Below are positions 23,651-32,538 of a stretch of DNA of 64,000 nt, piece after piece. The DNA comes from a bacterium (GTDB lineage Bacteria; Zixibacteria; MSB-5A5; CAIYYT01): the NCBI GenBank assembly GCA_016708315.1, contig JADJGC010000014.1, forward strand, positions 1 to 64,000, given 5' to 3'. Under the pieces are notes generated by a model. It did not search any database and had not been told where the DNA came from. It saw only the letters and a program-made list of their open reading frames with translations. Each line of letters begins with the position of its first letter. Position 1 is the stretch's first letter. The translations under genes and the position numbers were made by a program.

Positions 23651-24727
23651 ATGACGCGAATTCTAATGAAAGGCAATGAAGCCATCGCCGAAGCTGCGAT
23701 CCGCGCCGGCGGTATATATTACTTCGCCTATCCGATAACTCCTCAGAGCGAAGTCGGCGAGTATCTGGCAAAACGTCTTCCCGAAGTCGGCGGCGTGTTT
23801 GTCCAGGCTGAATCCGAAGTCGCAGTCGGCAACATGCTCTTCGGAGCGGCGTCTACCGGCAAGCGTATCTTCACATCGTCATCGAGCCCCGGTGTTAGTT
23901 TGATGCAAGAGGCAATTTCCTACATGGCTGGAGCGCAACTGCCGGTCGTTATCATTAACATCATGCGTGGTGGTCCGGGTCTCGGCGGCATTCTTCCTGC
24001 ACAGTCGGATTATTTCCAGTCGACCAAAGGTGGCGGTCACGGCGACTATCGTCTGCTTGTTCTCGCTCCTGCCAGCGTCCAGGAAGCCGTCGATCTGACT
24101 ATGCTTGGATTCCATCTTGCCGACAAGTACCGCAATCCGGTGCTGGTGATCGGCGACGGCATGATCGGTCAAATGATGGAACCGGTCGAGTTCCCCGACA
24201 AGTACGAAGAACCGGAATTGCCTGCCAAGGATTGGGCAATCACCGGCGCCAAGGGCCGCAAACCGCTGATCACAAAATCGTTGTTCCTTGATCCTTATGC
24301 GCTCGAACAGAACAACATCGTGCTTCACGCGAAGTACGAACAGATGAAAGCCGAAGAGATTCGCTTTGAACTATACAAGGTTTCCAATAAGAACCGCATG
24401 CTCGTCGTCTCCTACGGCACCATGGCACGTATCTGCCAGACCGTAATTGATGACCTCGAACGCGAGGGAGTCAGCATTGGCTTGCTTCGTCCAATCTCGC
24501 TTTGGCCTTTCCCAGAGATGCAAATCCGCACCGAGGCTGCCAAAGCCAACATCGAGCGAGTACTGACAGTCGAGATGAGCATGGGACAAATGGTTGAAGA
24601 CGTTGACAAAGCCGTCCAGGGCAAGAAGCCGGTCGACTTCTTTGGCAGAACCGGCGGTATCGTTCCGGCTCCGGAAGAAGTCCGCGAGCGAATCCTGCAA
24701 CTTCTTGACGGCAAGACTGCGAAGTGA
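23651..24727 (+). CDS. vorB: 2-oxoacid:ferredoxin oxidoreductase alpha subunit (VorB type)
   Basis: This 358-residue subunit carries the pyrimidine-binding domain of a four-subunit 2-oxoacid:ferredoxin oxidoreductase. GNEAIAEAAIRAG, YPITPQSEV, the run QAESEVAVGNMLFGAA, SSSPGVSLMQE and RGGPGLGG are the pattern of VorB (branched-chain 2-oxoacid, i.e. 2-oxoisovalerate) rather than pyruvate enzymes. Substrate choice between 2-oxoisovalerate and 2-oxoglutarate cannot be settled by eye. It follows the delta gene by 7 bp. Confidence 0.88.
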   Translation: MTRILMKGNEAIAEAAIRAGGIYYFAYPITPQSEVGEYLAKRLPEVGGVFVQAESEVAVGNMLFGAASTGKRIFTSSSSPGVSLMQEAISYMAGAQLPVVIINIMRGGPGLGGILPAQSDYFQSTKGGGHGDYRLLVLAPASVQEAVDLTMLGFHLADKYRNPVLVIGDGMIGQMMEPVEFPDKYEEPELPAKDWAITGAKGRKPLITKSLFLDPYALEQNNIVLHAKYEQMKAEEIRFELYKVSNKNRMLVVSYGTMARICQTVIDDLEREGVSIGLLRPISLWPFPEMQIRTEAAKANIERVLTVEMSMGQMVEDVDKAVQGKKPVDFFGRTGGIVPAPEEVRERILQLLDGKTAK

Positions 24728-24737
24728 GGTGAGCAAT

Positions 24738-25514
24738 ATGAATAATGTCCAGGACAACGCGACGACAACGACCTTTGCTCGCCCCCAAGCATTCAGCGAT
24801 GTCGTCACACACTACTGCCCCGGTTGCACCCATGGAATCATCCATCGCATGGTTGCCGAGGTAATCGACGAACTGCAAATTCGCGAACGCACTGTGGGCG
24901 TTGCGCCGGTTGGATGTTCGGTTCTGATATACAACTACTTCAATGTCGATTTCCTCGAATCGCCACACGGTCGCGCCCCCGCACTGGCAACAGGGCTCAA
25001 ACGCGTAAGCCCGGAATTGATAGTATTCACATATCAGGGCGACGGCGACTTAGCTTCCATCGGACTGAGCGAAATCGTACATGCCGCAAACCGTGGCGAG
25101 AAGTTCACTACCATCTTCGTTAACAACGCCATTTACGGTATGACCGGCGGCCAAATGGCGCCGACAACCATGCCGGGACAAGTAACAGCGACTTCGCCAT
25201 ACGGCCGCAACGTCGAAGAGGTCGGTTGGCCGATGAGAATGTGCGAACTGCTCTCGACCTTGCGCACACCCGGTTACATCGAACGCGTCGCGGTACACAC
25301 ACCGCAAAATATTGTCCGCACCAAGAAGGCAATTCGAACAGCATTCCAGAATCAAATTGATGGACGCTGTTTCTCGCTCATCGAAGTTCTCTCCACCTGT
25401 CCGACTAACTGGGGTCTCACACCTTGCGAGTCGACGAAATGGGTGCAGACCAACATGTCGCCATATTATCCGCTTGGTGTCTTCAAGAAACCTGAACCAA
25501 GGATCGAGGTGTAA
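24738..25514 (+). CDS. 2-oxoacid:ferredoxin oxidoreductase beta (TPP-binding) subunit
   Basis: The 258-residue subunit has the TPP site: HYCPGCTHG near the start, then YQGDGDLASIGLSEIVHAA and NNAIYGMTGGQMAPTT, giving the GDGD...NN TPP/Mg motif. The ATG at 24738 is preceded by GAGGTGAG; upstream codons would overlap the alpha gene. It is the catalytic partner of the alpha subunit. Confidence 0.92.
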   Translation: MNNVQDNATTTTFARPQAFSDVVTHYCPGCTHGIIHRMVAEVIDELQIRERTVGVAPVGCSVLIYNYFNVDFLESPHGRAPALATGLKRVSPELIVFTYQGDGDLASIGLSEIVHAANRGEKFTTIFVNNAIYGMTGGQMAPTTMPGQVTATSPYGRNVEEVGWPMRMCELLSTLRTPGYIERVAVHTPQNIVRTKKAIRTAFQNQIDGRCFSLIEVLSTCPTNWGLTPCESTKWVQTNMSPYYPLGVFKKPEPRIEV

Positions 25515-25515
25515 G

Positions 25516-26079
25516 GTGTCGCAATACGAAGTCACCTTCGCCGGATTCGGTGGACAGGGAATTATGACTGCAGGGCAACTGTTGGCTTATGCAGGAATTC
25601 ACGAAGGCAAGCAAGTCGTTTGGATTCCTTCGTACGGTCCGGAAATGCGCGGCGGAACAGCTTATTGTACCGTCGTAGTGTCCGACAGCCGCATCGGTTC
25701 GCCGATTATCAACACGCCCCAGGGTTTGGTGGTATTCAATCGCCCTTCGCTTGAGAAATTCGCTCCCCGGGTCAAACCGGGAGGAATCATCATCGTTAAC
25801 TCGTCATTGATTGAAATCACTTCCAACCGCACCGATATCACCGAGATTCTTGTTCCGGCCAATGAAATAGCGCTAAAAGCAGGCAGTGCCAAAACCGTCA
25901 ACATGATTATGCTCGGCGCCTTTGTCGGCGCTACCGGAATCATCAAGTACGAGAGCCTGATTCATCTCGTCAACGAGAAGATGGGCAAGAAGAAAGATCT
26001 CCTCGCAATGAATCTGCAGGTCGTCGAAGAGGGCTATCAATTTGCCAAGACTGCGCTCAAATCCAAGGTGCAAGCATGA
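25516..26079 (+). CDS. 2-oxoacid:ferredoxin oxidoreductase gamma subunit
   Basis: Starting at GTG with TAAGG upstream, the 187-residue protein begins YEVTFAGFGGQGIMTAGQLLA, the classic gamma-subunit glycine motif, and contains SYGPEMRGGTAYCTVVVSD. The subunit helps bind CoA. The start codon lies 1 bp after the beta stop and the end overlaps the NuoE-like gene by 4 bp, so the oxidoreductase and diaphorase subunits are translationally coupled. Confidence 0.93.
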   Translation: MSQYEVTFAGFGGQGIMTAGQLLAYAGIHEGKQVVWIPSYGPEMRGGTAYCTVVVSDSRIGSPIINTPQGLVVFNRPSLEKFAPRVKPGGIIIVNSSLIEITSNRTDITEILVPANEIALKAGSAKTVNMIMLGAFVGATGIIKYESLIHLVNEKMGKKKDLLAMNLQVVEEGYQFAKTALKSKVQA

Positions 26080-26528
26080 ACCACGATTTTACCAAATTGC
26101 CCGATATCTTCGCCCGGCATCCGCAAGACGCGTCATCGCTAATAATGGTACTGCAGGACATTCAAAAGGAATATCGATTCCTTCCCTGCGAGGCTCTCAA
26201 GGAAACGGCTGTCAGATTACAGGTACCGCTAAGCAAGGTCTTCTCGGTTGCGACGTTCTACAATGCTTTCAGTCTGAATCCGAAAGGCGAGAAGGTCGTT
26301 CGCATCTGCGTCGGCACTGCCTGTCATATTCGCGGCGCGAAACTGATTCAGGATCAGATCGAGAATGAATTGAAAATCAAAGCTGGCCAGACTACAGAAG
26401 ACATGAAATTCTCTCTCGAAGTCGTCGCCTGTGTCGGAGCCTGTGCAATGGCTCCGGTCGTGATTGTCAATGAGCAGTATCACGGCTCGGTCAAAGTTAC
26501 TGGCGCTAAGAAGTTGGTGAAGGGATAA
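26076..26528 (+). CDS. NuoE/HndA-like [2Fe-2S] thioredoxin-fold subunit
   Basis: The 150-residue protein matches the 24-kDa subunit of NADH dehydrogenase: helical N-terminus SLIMVLQDIQKEYRFLP, VFSVATFYNAF and the [2Fe-2S] ligands in CVGTACHIRGA and CVGACAMAP. In hydrogenases, formate dehydrogenases and complex I it works with a NuoF subunit, here encoded next. Its ATG overlaps the gamma subunit gene. Confidence 0.92.
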   Translation: MNHDFTKLPDIFARHPQDASSLIMVLQDIQKEYRFLPCEALKETAVRLQVPLSKVFSVATFYNAFSLNPKGEKVVRICVGTACHIRGAKLIQDQIENELKIKAGQTTEDMKFSLEVVACVGACAMAPVVIVNEQYHGSVKVTGAKKLVKG

Positions 26529-26532
26529 CAAC

Positions 26533-28389
26533 ATGAAAATCACCTCAGCCCAACACCTTGAGCAATTGCGTTCGCTTTTCGTTGCCGACGAAGCCAGACA
26601 CAAGAAGAAAGTCATCGTTTGCTGCGGCACCGGCTGTCTCGCCAATGGCGCGGCAAAATTAGTCGAAGCGTTTCACGATGCTTTCAAGAACAATCAGATA
26701 ACCGACTTCTCTGTCGAAGCCGTCAAGGAAACCGGTTGCCACGGATTCTGCGAACAAGGCCCGCTCGTGGTTATCGAACCGCAGGGCACGTTCTATACGA
26801 AGGTCAAACCCAAAGACATACCTGAGATCATCTCAAAGTCAATTCAGGGAAGCGAGATAATCAAAGATCGTCTCTTTACCGACCCGGCGACAAATCAACA
26901 GATTGAAAAGTACAACGACGTCAATTTCTTCAAGCACCAACATCGCTTAGCCCTTCGGAATCTTGGCAAAATCTCTGCCCACTCTATCAAAGAAGCAATC
27001 GCAGCTGGAGGATACGCCGGTTTCGCCAAAGCAATAAACGGCATGAGTCCTGACGGCGTCATTGCCGAAGTCGACAAAGCCAATCTCCGTGGTCGCGGCG
27101 GCGGTGGATTTCCCGCCGGACGCAAATGGAAGACCTGCAAGTCGATCGAATCCGATGTGCGCTATGTAATCTGCAACGGCGACGAGGGTGACCCCGGAGC
27201 ATTTATGGATCGTTCCATAATGGAAGGCGACCCGCACAGTGTACTCGAAGGTATGATGATCTGCGCCTATGCCGTTGGAGCGAAGCAGGGATACATCTAC
27301 GTACGCGAAGAGTACCCACTCGCCGTTATTCACCTGCAGAAAGCCATCGACGACTGTATCGAGTACGGCCTCTTGGGCGACAACATCCTCGGTACCGAAT
27401 TCTCATTCAGTATTCGCATTGCTCGCGGCGCGGGAGCCTTTGTTTGCGGAGAATCATCAGCGCTGATGCGTTCAGTTGCCGGTGAAATCGGTGAACCACG
27501 CGCCAAGTATATTCGCTCTGTCGTCAAGGGACTTCATGACAAACCAACAGTACTTAACAACGTCGAAACATATGCCAACGTCCCATTGATCATCGATAAA
27601 GGCGCTGACTGGTTCAAGTCAATCGGTCGCCCCAATAACTCCGGCACCAAAGCCTTCTCGCTTGTAGGCAAAGTCCGCAACACTGGCTTAATTGAAGTCG
27701 CAATGGGAACGACCCTGCGCGAAATCATCTACGACATCGGCGGCGGTATCCTTGATGACCGCCCCTTCAAAGCTGTCCAAACCGGCGGTCCCTCCGGCGG
27801 CTGTCTCCCTGAAGCTATGCTCGACCTGCCGGTTGACTTCGATTCGTTAACCGAAAACGGTTCAATGATGGGCTCCGGCGGCATGATCGTCATGGATAAC
27901 AAAACCTGCATGGTTGATGTCGCCCGCTACTTCCTGAATTTCCTCGTCTCAGAGTCATGCGGAAAGTGTACGCCGTGTCGCGAAGGTCTGTACCAGTTGC
28001 ACGAAATGACTATCAAGATTTGCGAAGGCAAAGCGTCAATGGAAGATCTCGAAAAGATCGAGAAACTCTCGGACATGGTAGTTCTCGGATCCCTTTGCGG
28101 ACTTGGCAAGTCAGGTCCCAATCCGATTCTTTCCACACTTCGCTATTTCCGTGACGAGTACATTGCGCATATCCGCGACAAGAAATGCCCCGCCGGTGTC
28201 TGTCGCGATTTGATCACCTATACCGTGATCGATGAAAAGTGTACCGGCTGTCTGGCCTGTATCACTGCCTGCGCCTACAATGCAATCACCGGCAAGAAGA
28301 AAGAACCGCATTACATACATCAGGAACGCTGCACCAAATGCGGCGCCTGCGAAGCGGTATGCAAGTTTGACGCAATTGAGGTGGCATAG
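26533..28389 (+). CDS. NuoF/HydB-like NADH-binding flavoprotein subunit with extra ferredoxin domain
   Basis: The 618-residue protein is of HydB/HndC type. It has an N-terminal [2Fe-2S] thioredoxin-like domain (about 15-110, CCGTGCLANGA...CHGFCEQGP), the FMN/NADH domain with RGRGGGGFPAGRKW and CNGDEGDPGAFMDR, the N3-type [4Fe-4S] motif SCGKCTPCREG, and a C-terminal two-cluster ferredoxin domain (CTGCLACITAC, CTKCGACEAVC). Such subunits exchange electrons between NAD(H) and ferredoxin in bifurcating hydrogenases and related enzymes. No hydrogenase is encoded here. Confidence 0.93.
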   Translation: MKITSAQHLEQLRSLFVADEARHKKKVIVCCGTGCLANGAAKLVEAFHDAFKNNQITDFSVEAVKETGCHGFCEQGPLVVIEPQGTFYTKVKPKDIPEIISKSIQGSEIIKDRLFTDPATNQQIEKYNDVNFFKHQHRLALRNLGKISAHSIKEAIAAGGYAGFAKAINGMSPDGVIAEVDKANLRGRGGGGFPAGRKWKTCKSIESDVRYVICNGDEGDPGAFMDRSIMEGDPHSVLEGMMICAYAVGAKQGYIYVREEYPLAVIHLQKAIDDCIEYGLLGDNILGTEFSFSIRIARGAGAFVCGESSALMRSVAGEIGEPRAKYIRSVVKGLHDKPTVLNNVETYANVPLIIDKGADWFKSIGRPNNSGTKAFSLVGKVRNTGLIEVAMGTTLREIIYDIGGGILDDRPFKAVQTGGPSGGCLPEAMLDLPVDFDSLTENGSMMGSGGMIVMDNKTCMVDVARYFLNFLVSESCGKCTPCREGLYQLHEMTIKICEGKASMEDLEKIEKLSDMVVLGSLCGLGKSGPNPILSTLRYFRDEYIAHIRDKKCPAGVCRDLITYTVIDEKCTGCLACITACAYNAITGKKKEPHYIHQERCTKCGACEAVCKFDAIEVA

Positions 28390-29172
28390 ATGAGTACAGT
28401 CACAATTACAATCAATGGCAAAATCGTCCGCGCTCAGGAAGGCGAGTACTTACTCGGTGTACTGAAGCGCGAGAAGATCGACGTCCCTGCACTATGCCAT
28501 CACGAAGCCGTCGAACCATATGGTGGTTGCCGTCTCTGCACAGTCGAAGTCACCAAAGCCGAATGGAAGGGCTGGAGTGACCACGTCGTTTCGTGTCTCT
28601 ATCCGGTTGCTGAAGGCTTAATCATACAGACACATTCGCCCAAGGTCATTGAACTTCGCAAGACCTTGCTTGATCTATATCTTGCACGTCATCCTCAGAC
28701 CAAACTGATTCAGGACATGGCGGCTGATCACGGCGTAACTCAGACGAGTTATCAAACCGTTCCTGAACCAAATGACTGCATACTCTGCGGTATCTGTGTC
28801 CGTATCTGTGATCGCATGGGATTCTCGGCAATCTCCGCCGTTAATCGGGGACATGGTCGTGAAATTGCGCCGCCGCTTCATGAAGCACCGCCAGATTGCG
28901 TCGGTTGTCTTGCGTGCGCGTTGAACTGTCCGACCGGCTATATCAAATATGAAGATAACGGATTCAAGCGCACGATCTGGAAACGCGAGTTTGAAGTTCT
29001 TCGCGATGCGAAAACCGGAGCGCCGACCATCACTAAAGAGTTCTCTGAATATCTCGTGAAAAATCGGGCGATCCCGCAAGAGTACTTCAAGCACAATGAC
29101 GAATCGCACCGCAAAGAGACGGCGATCAACATGGGCAAAATCGTTCAATGGAATCGCGAGGTGTCGTCATGA
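28390..29172 (+). CDS. NuoG N-terminal-like Fe-S subunit (no catalytic domain)
   Basis: The 260-residue protein has a [2Fe-2S] ferredoxin domain (about 1-80, CHHEAVEPYGGCRLC), a His-Cys segment and two [4Fe-4S] motifs (CILCGICVRIC, CVGCLACALNC). It corresponds to the electron-wire part of NuoG, HydA or HndD without the downstream catalytic domain. It abuts the NuoF-like gene with no gap and overlaps the next gene by 4 bp. Confidence 0.9.
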   Translation: MSTVTITINGKIVRAQEGEYLLGVLKREKIDVPALCHHEAVEPYGGCRLCTVEVTKAEWKGWSDHVVSCLYPVAEGLIIQTHSPKVIELRKTLLDLYLARHPQTKLIQDMAADHGVTQTSYQTVPEPNDCILCGICVRICDRMGFSAISAVNRGHGREIAPPLHEAPPDCVGCLACALNCPTGYIKYEDNGFKRTIWKREFEVLRDAKTGAPTITKEFSEYLVKNRAIPQEYFKHNDESHRKETAINMGKIVQWNREVSS

Positions 29173-29582
29173 AAATGCAGTATCAGGTAATACCGCATCT
29201 TTGCATTGGTTGCCGCACTTGCGAACTTGCTTGTTCATTCACGCATTCACAAAACGGTAAACCGGGACGTAGTCGGATTTATCCGCTCGACGCCGGCCAC
29301 AAAGAAATGTGGGTACCGGTAGTTTGCTTGCAGTGCGAGGATCCAGCTTGTGTCAAATCTTGTCTCGTCGATGCCATCAAGATGAATCCTGCCACCGGCG
29401 CCTACGAGATCGATCACGAAGTCTGTGTTCGTTGTATGGCTTGCGTCGCGGCGTGTCCCTTTGGTTGCTCGTTACTCGATCAACAACACAACGAAGTGAT
29501 CAAATGCGACTTGTGTGGCGGTGACCCAGCCTGTGCTCACTTCTGTCCGACCAAAGCTCTGGTTTACAAACCGCTGCCATAA
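29169..29582 (+). CDS. CooF/HycB-like polyferredoxin subunit
   Basis: The 137-residue protein has four cysteine clusters (CIGCRTCELAC, CLQCEDPACVKSC, CVRCMACVAACP, CDLCGGDPACAHFC), the pattern of HycB, CooF and aldehyde oxidoreductase small subunits. These link a catalytic subunit to other electron carriers. The start is the ATG in the ATGA overlap with the NuoG-like gene; the open frame extends further upstream. It ends the operon. Confidence 0.9.
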   Translation: MKMQYQVIPHLCIGCRTCELACSFTHSQNGKPGRSRIYPLDAGHKEMWVPVVCLQCEDPACVKSCLVDAIKMNPATGAYEIDHEVCVRCMACVAACPFGCSLLDQQHNEVIKCDLCGGDPACAHFCPTKALVYKPLP

Positions 29583-29610
29583 ACACCGATTTCAATACAT
29601 CACAATCTTA

Positions 29611-29645
29611 ATCGCGACTGTCTTGTATGGTCGCGATTTCTGCTT
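29611..29645 (+). terminator. Terminator of the 2-oxoacid oxidoreductase operon
   Basis: AATCGCGAC pairs with GTCGCGATT (9 bp, perfect) and is followed by a T-rich stretch TCTGCTTCT. Confidence 0.7.
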
Positions 29646-29698
29646 CTAACTTGTCATCAATCTGTCGACATAATCAGTAGGGATATTGGACAATTGGA

Positions 29699-30145
29699 AT
29701 GAATCGTCAAAGGCTCTGTACATTAGTCTGCGCGTGCGAAATCGCGGGGTTCGCTGTTGCCATCGCACTATCTTGGCTTGGCGAGATCATTGACATTCCT
29801 CACATCGCATTCAATTTCGAAGCAACGCCCATCAACTATGTCGAAAGCCTGTGCGAGACGGGTATGAATCTCGTACTGCTAACTTTCGTGCTATTGGTTA
29901 CTCGAAGATTGTTTAAGAAGATTCACCATCTTGAAGGCATGCTCGCAGTCTGCTCATTCTGCAAGAAAATTCGCGTCAAGGACGAGTGGGTACCAATCGA
30001 AACGTACATTCAGCACAACTCCGAAGCGACATTCACTCACAGCTATTGTCCGGAATGTGTTCGCAAGAATTTTGGCGAGCTTTTTGAAAGTAGCGAAAAA
30101 ACTGAACCAACCATCCCTAAGTCCGAGACAACAGCAATAGCCTAG
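29699..30145 (+). CDS. Two-helix membrane protein with a C-terminal zinc-ribbon
   Basis: The 148-residue protein has two membrane helices (about 8-32 and 55-70) followed by VCSFCKKIRVKDEWVPIETY and FTHSYCPECVRKNF. This Cys4 module is usually found at the end of PAS or receiver domains in bacterial signalling proteins (CSSCKKIRD...CPEC pattern); here it is joined directly to a membrane anchor with no sensor or kinase domain. The role is unknown. The stop overlaps the convergent hydrolase gene by 4 bp. Confidence 0.75.
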   Translation: MNRQRLCTLVCACEIAGFAVAIALSWLGEIIDIPHIAFNFEATPINYVESLCETGMNLVLLTFVLLVTRRLFKKIHHLEGMLAVCSFCKKIRVKDEWVPIETYIQHNSEATFTHSYCPECVRKNFGELFESSEKTEPTIPKSETTAIA

Positions 30146-30837
30146 TCGTCCAAGTCCGCTAGAATCCGCTTCCACCACAACTCCACAATTTCCGGGTCGC
30201 CATACCACGGATGGCCGATGCGAAAATCATGGCGTGCATTGGGAATCGTCAACACACGTTGAGGATCATAGATAGCTGAGTCTATCGGAATGATCCCGTC
30301 ACCTGCTTCGAGCGGGTCGGCGCCATGGAACCGATAACGCAGCCCAATCGTCCGATTGGCGAATCTGCCGCGTGACGAATAGTCCACTACACCGACTACC
30401 GAAAGAATCGGCACCGGCATGCAATCTTGAGCAAGACACTCGCCCAGCCCTTTCCATACAGTTAGTCTGCGAACGACACCGCGACGATGCGGCGTTCCCA
30501 GTGTAATGACTCGTTCTATTTGTCCGACGAACTTTGGCGTGAACGCAAGTGTCGAATGCGGGGAGAGATAGAGTCTGGTTACGATGCCACCCAGACTGTG
30601 TGCGACAATTACGACCTTGTCGCACTTCGATTCCGAAATTGCCTCCGCTATCGTAGCTTCCAACTTCTGCAATAGCTTTACCCAACCCGAGCGTCGAACC
30701 ACCGAAGACCATTCCGTCATCGCGATCGGCGTCACTTTCACTAGCAATCCCGTTAGCTCTTTCAGTTGCTCTGCCATTTTGCGGTAATGCCCTGGTGAGG
30801 TAGAGAATCCGCCGATGATCACAATTGCGCGCTGCAT
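30142..30837 (-). CDS. Alpha/beta hydrolase, lipase-like
   Basis: The 231-residue protein has IVIIGGFSTSPGHYRKMAEQL at the start (oxyanion region), the nucleophile elbow VAHSLGGIV (Ser in HSLGG), a later acidic segment and ARHDFRIGHPW with the likely catalytic His. It has no signal peptide. It lies downstream of the haloperoxidase-like gene on the same strand, but the terminator at 30877 separates them. The substrate is unknown, probably an acylglycerol or ester. Confidence 0.8.
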   Translation of the reverse strand: MQRAIVIIGGFSTSPGHYRKMAEQLKELTGLLVKVTPIAMTEWSSVVRRSGWVKLLQKLEATIAEAISESKCDKVVIVAHSLGGIVTRLYLSPHSTLAFTPKFVGQIERVITLGTPHRRGVVRRLTVWKGLGECLAQDCMPVPILSVVGVVDYSSRGRFANRTIGLRYRFHGADPLEAGDGIIPIDSAIYDPQRVLTIPNARHDFRIGHPWYGDPEIVELWWKRILADLDD

Positions 30838-30876
30838 TATCCAATGATTGCATAACGGCGCCCGCAGCGCAAGACA

Positions 30877-30906
30877 TCAAAACGGCCGACATCACTGCCG
30901 GCCGTT
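30877..30906 (-). terminator. Terminator of the haloperoxidase-like gene
   Basis: On the minus strand AACGGCCG pairs with CGGCCGTT and is followed by TTTTGATG. Confidence 0.75.
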
Positions 30907-30934
30907 GCAAATTATCATTTAAGATTGTGGAAGG

Positions 30935-32251
30935 TTACTTTTCAAATTGCAGCGCGAGTACTTTGTCCGCGATACAAACACCCTGGTCGATTCCAACTTC
31001 GATTGCCGACCGGAAATGAATTCCGCCATACAACCGTGAAATTGCTGCTTCATCAGCATAGTCGAAGAACGAATCAAATGTCCGCGGCGTGAAGCCACGA
31101 GCATCGTGAGTGTGGTCGGTAAACAAGTAATCTTGACCAAATAGGGAAGTCAGCACTTGTGCCGTGGCACCCGATTGAACCGAATGCCCCGAAGTGTATT
31201 CTGGAAACGCCGGGGTTGGAATCGGTGATACCCAGTCGTCTTGAACAAGCGAGCGAATACAGCTCACCGGCCGGAGAAGGTTGTATTCGAATTTGGTCTT
31301 CCAGCAGCTAATAAACGCGTCCGCAACCGCCATTCCCACCTTGGCGTACGTCTCTGCCGCAAATCCAAGTTTCTTGTTCTCGACCGAGATTACCTGACCC
31401 GCGATTGAGATCGAATGCCCGGGCGGTGTACTGGTCTGTCCCGGATTGTCAGCCCAGAAATCGGCAATAGTTCTCTGTTCGGTCGTAAGATTCTGACAGG
31501 TCGTATATACTTCCATCATCTCATTATAGAACGGTGACCCCTCCGTCTCCGAAAATGTCGGCGGCGGCCCGGGCATGCACTCGTTTCCGTTGACCAGAGC
31601 GAACGGACGAACATCTCCCCAGCAAGGCTGAAGCGGAGCCGCAAATGCCGGTGGAGTCGGAATCCATTTTCCGTCTCCGGTCGGCGGTGTGAATGTGCAG
31701 TTATTGAATTGCGGGTAGCCATCATTGAGCGCCCAGCCAAATATGGCAAGGCCCAGCAACTTGCCCTGATTAACGGAGCGCTCATACGTAGTAGCATCCG
31801 TGTCATCGCTAAACTGCTCGTTGTAGAAATCTTCCATTTCCGCAATGGCGTCAAGACTTGCCGCAGTTGAGTTGGCAAACATGCTGCGCATAACAGTTGC
31901 AACGGCAGAATTGGCTACCGTCGGCCAGTGATATTTGTCATCACTGAACTCCGGTAGCGCTTCAAGCTCATTCAACTGCCCTACAAGCGAGCGGTTGTTT
32001 GGCATCCCATTGACGACCGATTCATACAATGTTACTCCGGCATAACCAAACAACCGTGATGCCGACGGCGGTGTCCAACGCTCGGCTTTCGCAAGATCAG
32101 TCGCGAGGTCCATCCAGCTAACCGCCATGTCCGCACTAAACTCTTCCGCACCCGGTGTCGGCCTCAGCGGGTTATCATTCTCGGTACATCCAGCTGCCAA
32201 CAAGACTAAAGCGGTAATAGCAGCAAAGATCACGATTCTTGTCATTTTCAT
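30935..32251 (-). CDS. Vanadium-dependent haloperoxidase / PAP2-family lipoprotein
   Basis: The start is the ATG after AGGAG, giving 438 residues with lipobox LLAAGC. The C-terminal part has the PAP2/haloperoxidase vanadate or phosphate motifs: KFEYNLLRP (Kx6RP), EYTSGH (for PSGH) and SRLYGGIHFRSA (SRx5H). The Asp that usually follows the last His by four residues is Ala here. Homologues are exported haloperoxidases or acid phosphatases; the sequence alone does not decide between them. Confidence 0.85.
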   Translation of the reverse strand: MKMTRIVIFAAITALVLLAAGCTENDNPLRPTPGAEEFSADMAVSWMDLATDLAKAERWTPPSASRLFGYAGVTLYESVVNGMPNNRSLVGQLNELEALPEFSDDKYHWPTVANSAVATVMRSMFANSTAASLDAIAEMEDFYNEQFSDDTDATTYERSVNQGKLLGLAIFGWALNDGYPQFNNCTFTPPTGDGKWIPTPPAFAAPLQPCWGDVRPFALVNGNECMPGPPPTFSETEGSPFYNEMMEVYTTCQNLTTEQRTIADFWADNPGQTSTPPGHSISIAGQVISVENKKLGFAAETYAKVGMAVADAFISCWKTKFEYNLLRPVSCIRSLVQDDWVSPIPTPAFPEYTSGHSVQSGATAQVLTSLFGQDYLFTDHTHDARGFTPRTFDSFFDYADEAAISRLYGGIHFRSAIEVGIDQGVCIADKVLALQFEK

Positions 32252-32475
32252 GACGCTCTCCTTAACTATCATAAAGATTGCTAAATTTCCAATTCGTAAT
32301 TTGGACAACACTAATCTATATTTCGGAAGACCAACACAACTTCTGAAGATATCTTCCAAGAAAGCAAATAAATGGATTAGTTGGCAATTAAATGGTCGCA
32401 GATAATTTAAGCCATTCTCTGCCGGTTTCGCAAATAAAACTACAGCTTGTCAGCTTACTCCAGTCGGCGTTATCG

Positions 32476-32504
32476 TTGACATGTTGTTGCCAATGCGCTA
32501 TTAT
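32476..32504 (+). promoter_or_regulatory. Sigma-70-type promoter for the peptidase-MA-like/citryl-CoA lyase genes
   Basis: TTGACA, 17-nt spacer, TATTAT. The predicted start near 32511 is about 28 nt upstream of the ATG at 32539. Confidence 0.7.
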
Positions 32505-32538
32505 TGCCCCGGTTAGACAAATATTCAGGAGGATTCAA

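Noticed and set aside
22664..29582. Assignment as an electron-bifurcating hydrogenase or formate dehydrogenase
   Set aside because: The NuoG-like subunit ends before any H-cluster or molybdopterin domain, and no hydrogenase or formate dehydrogenase catalytic gene is present.
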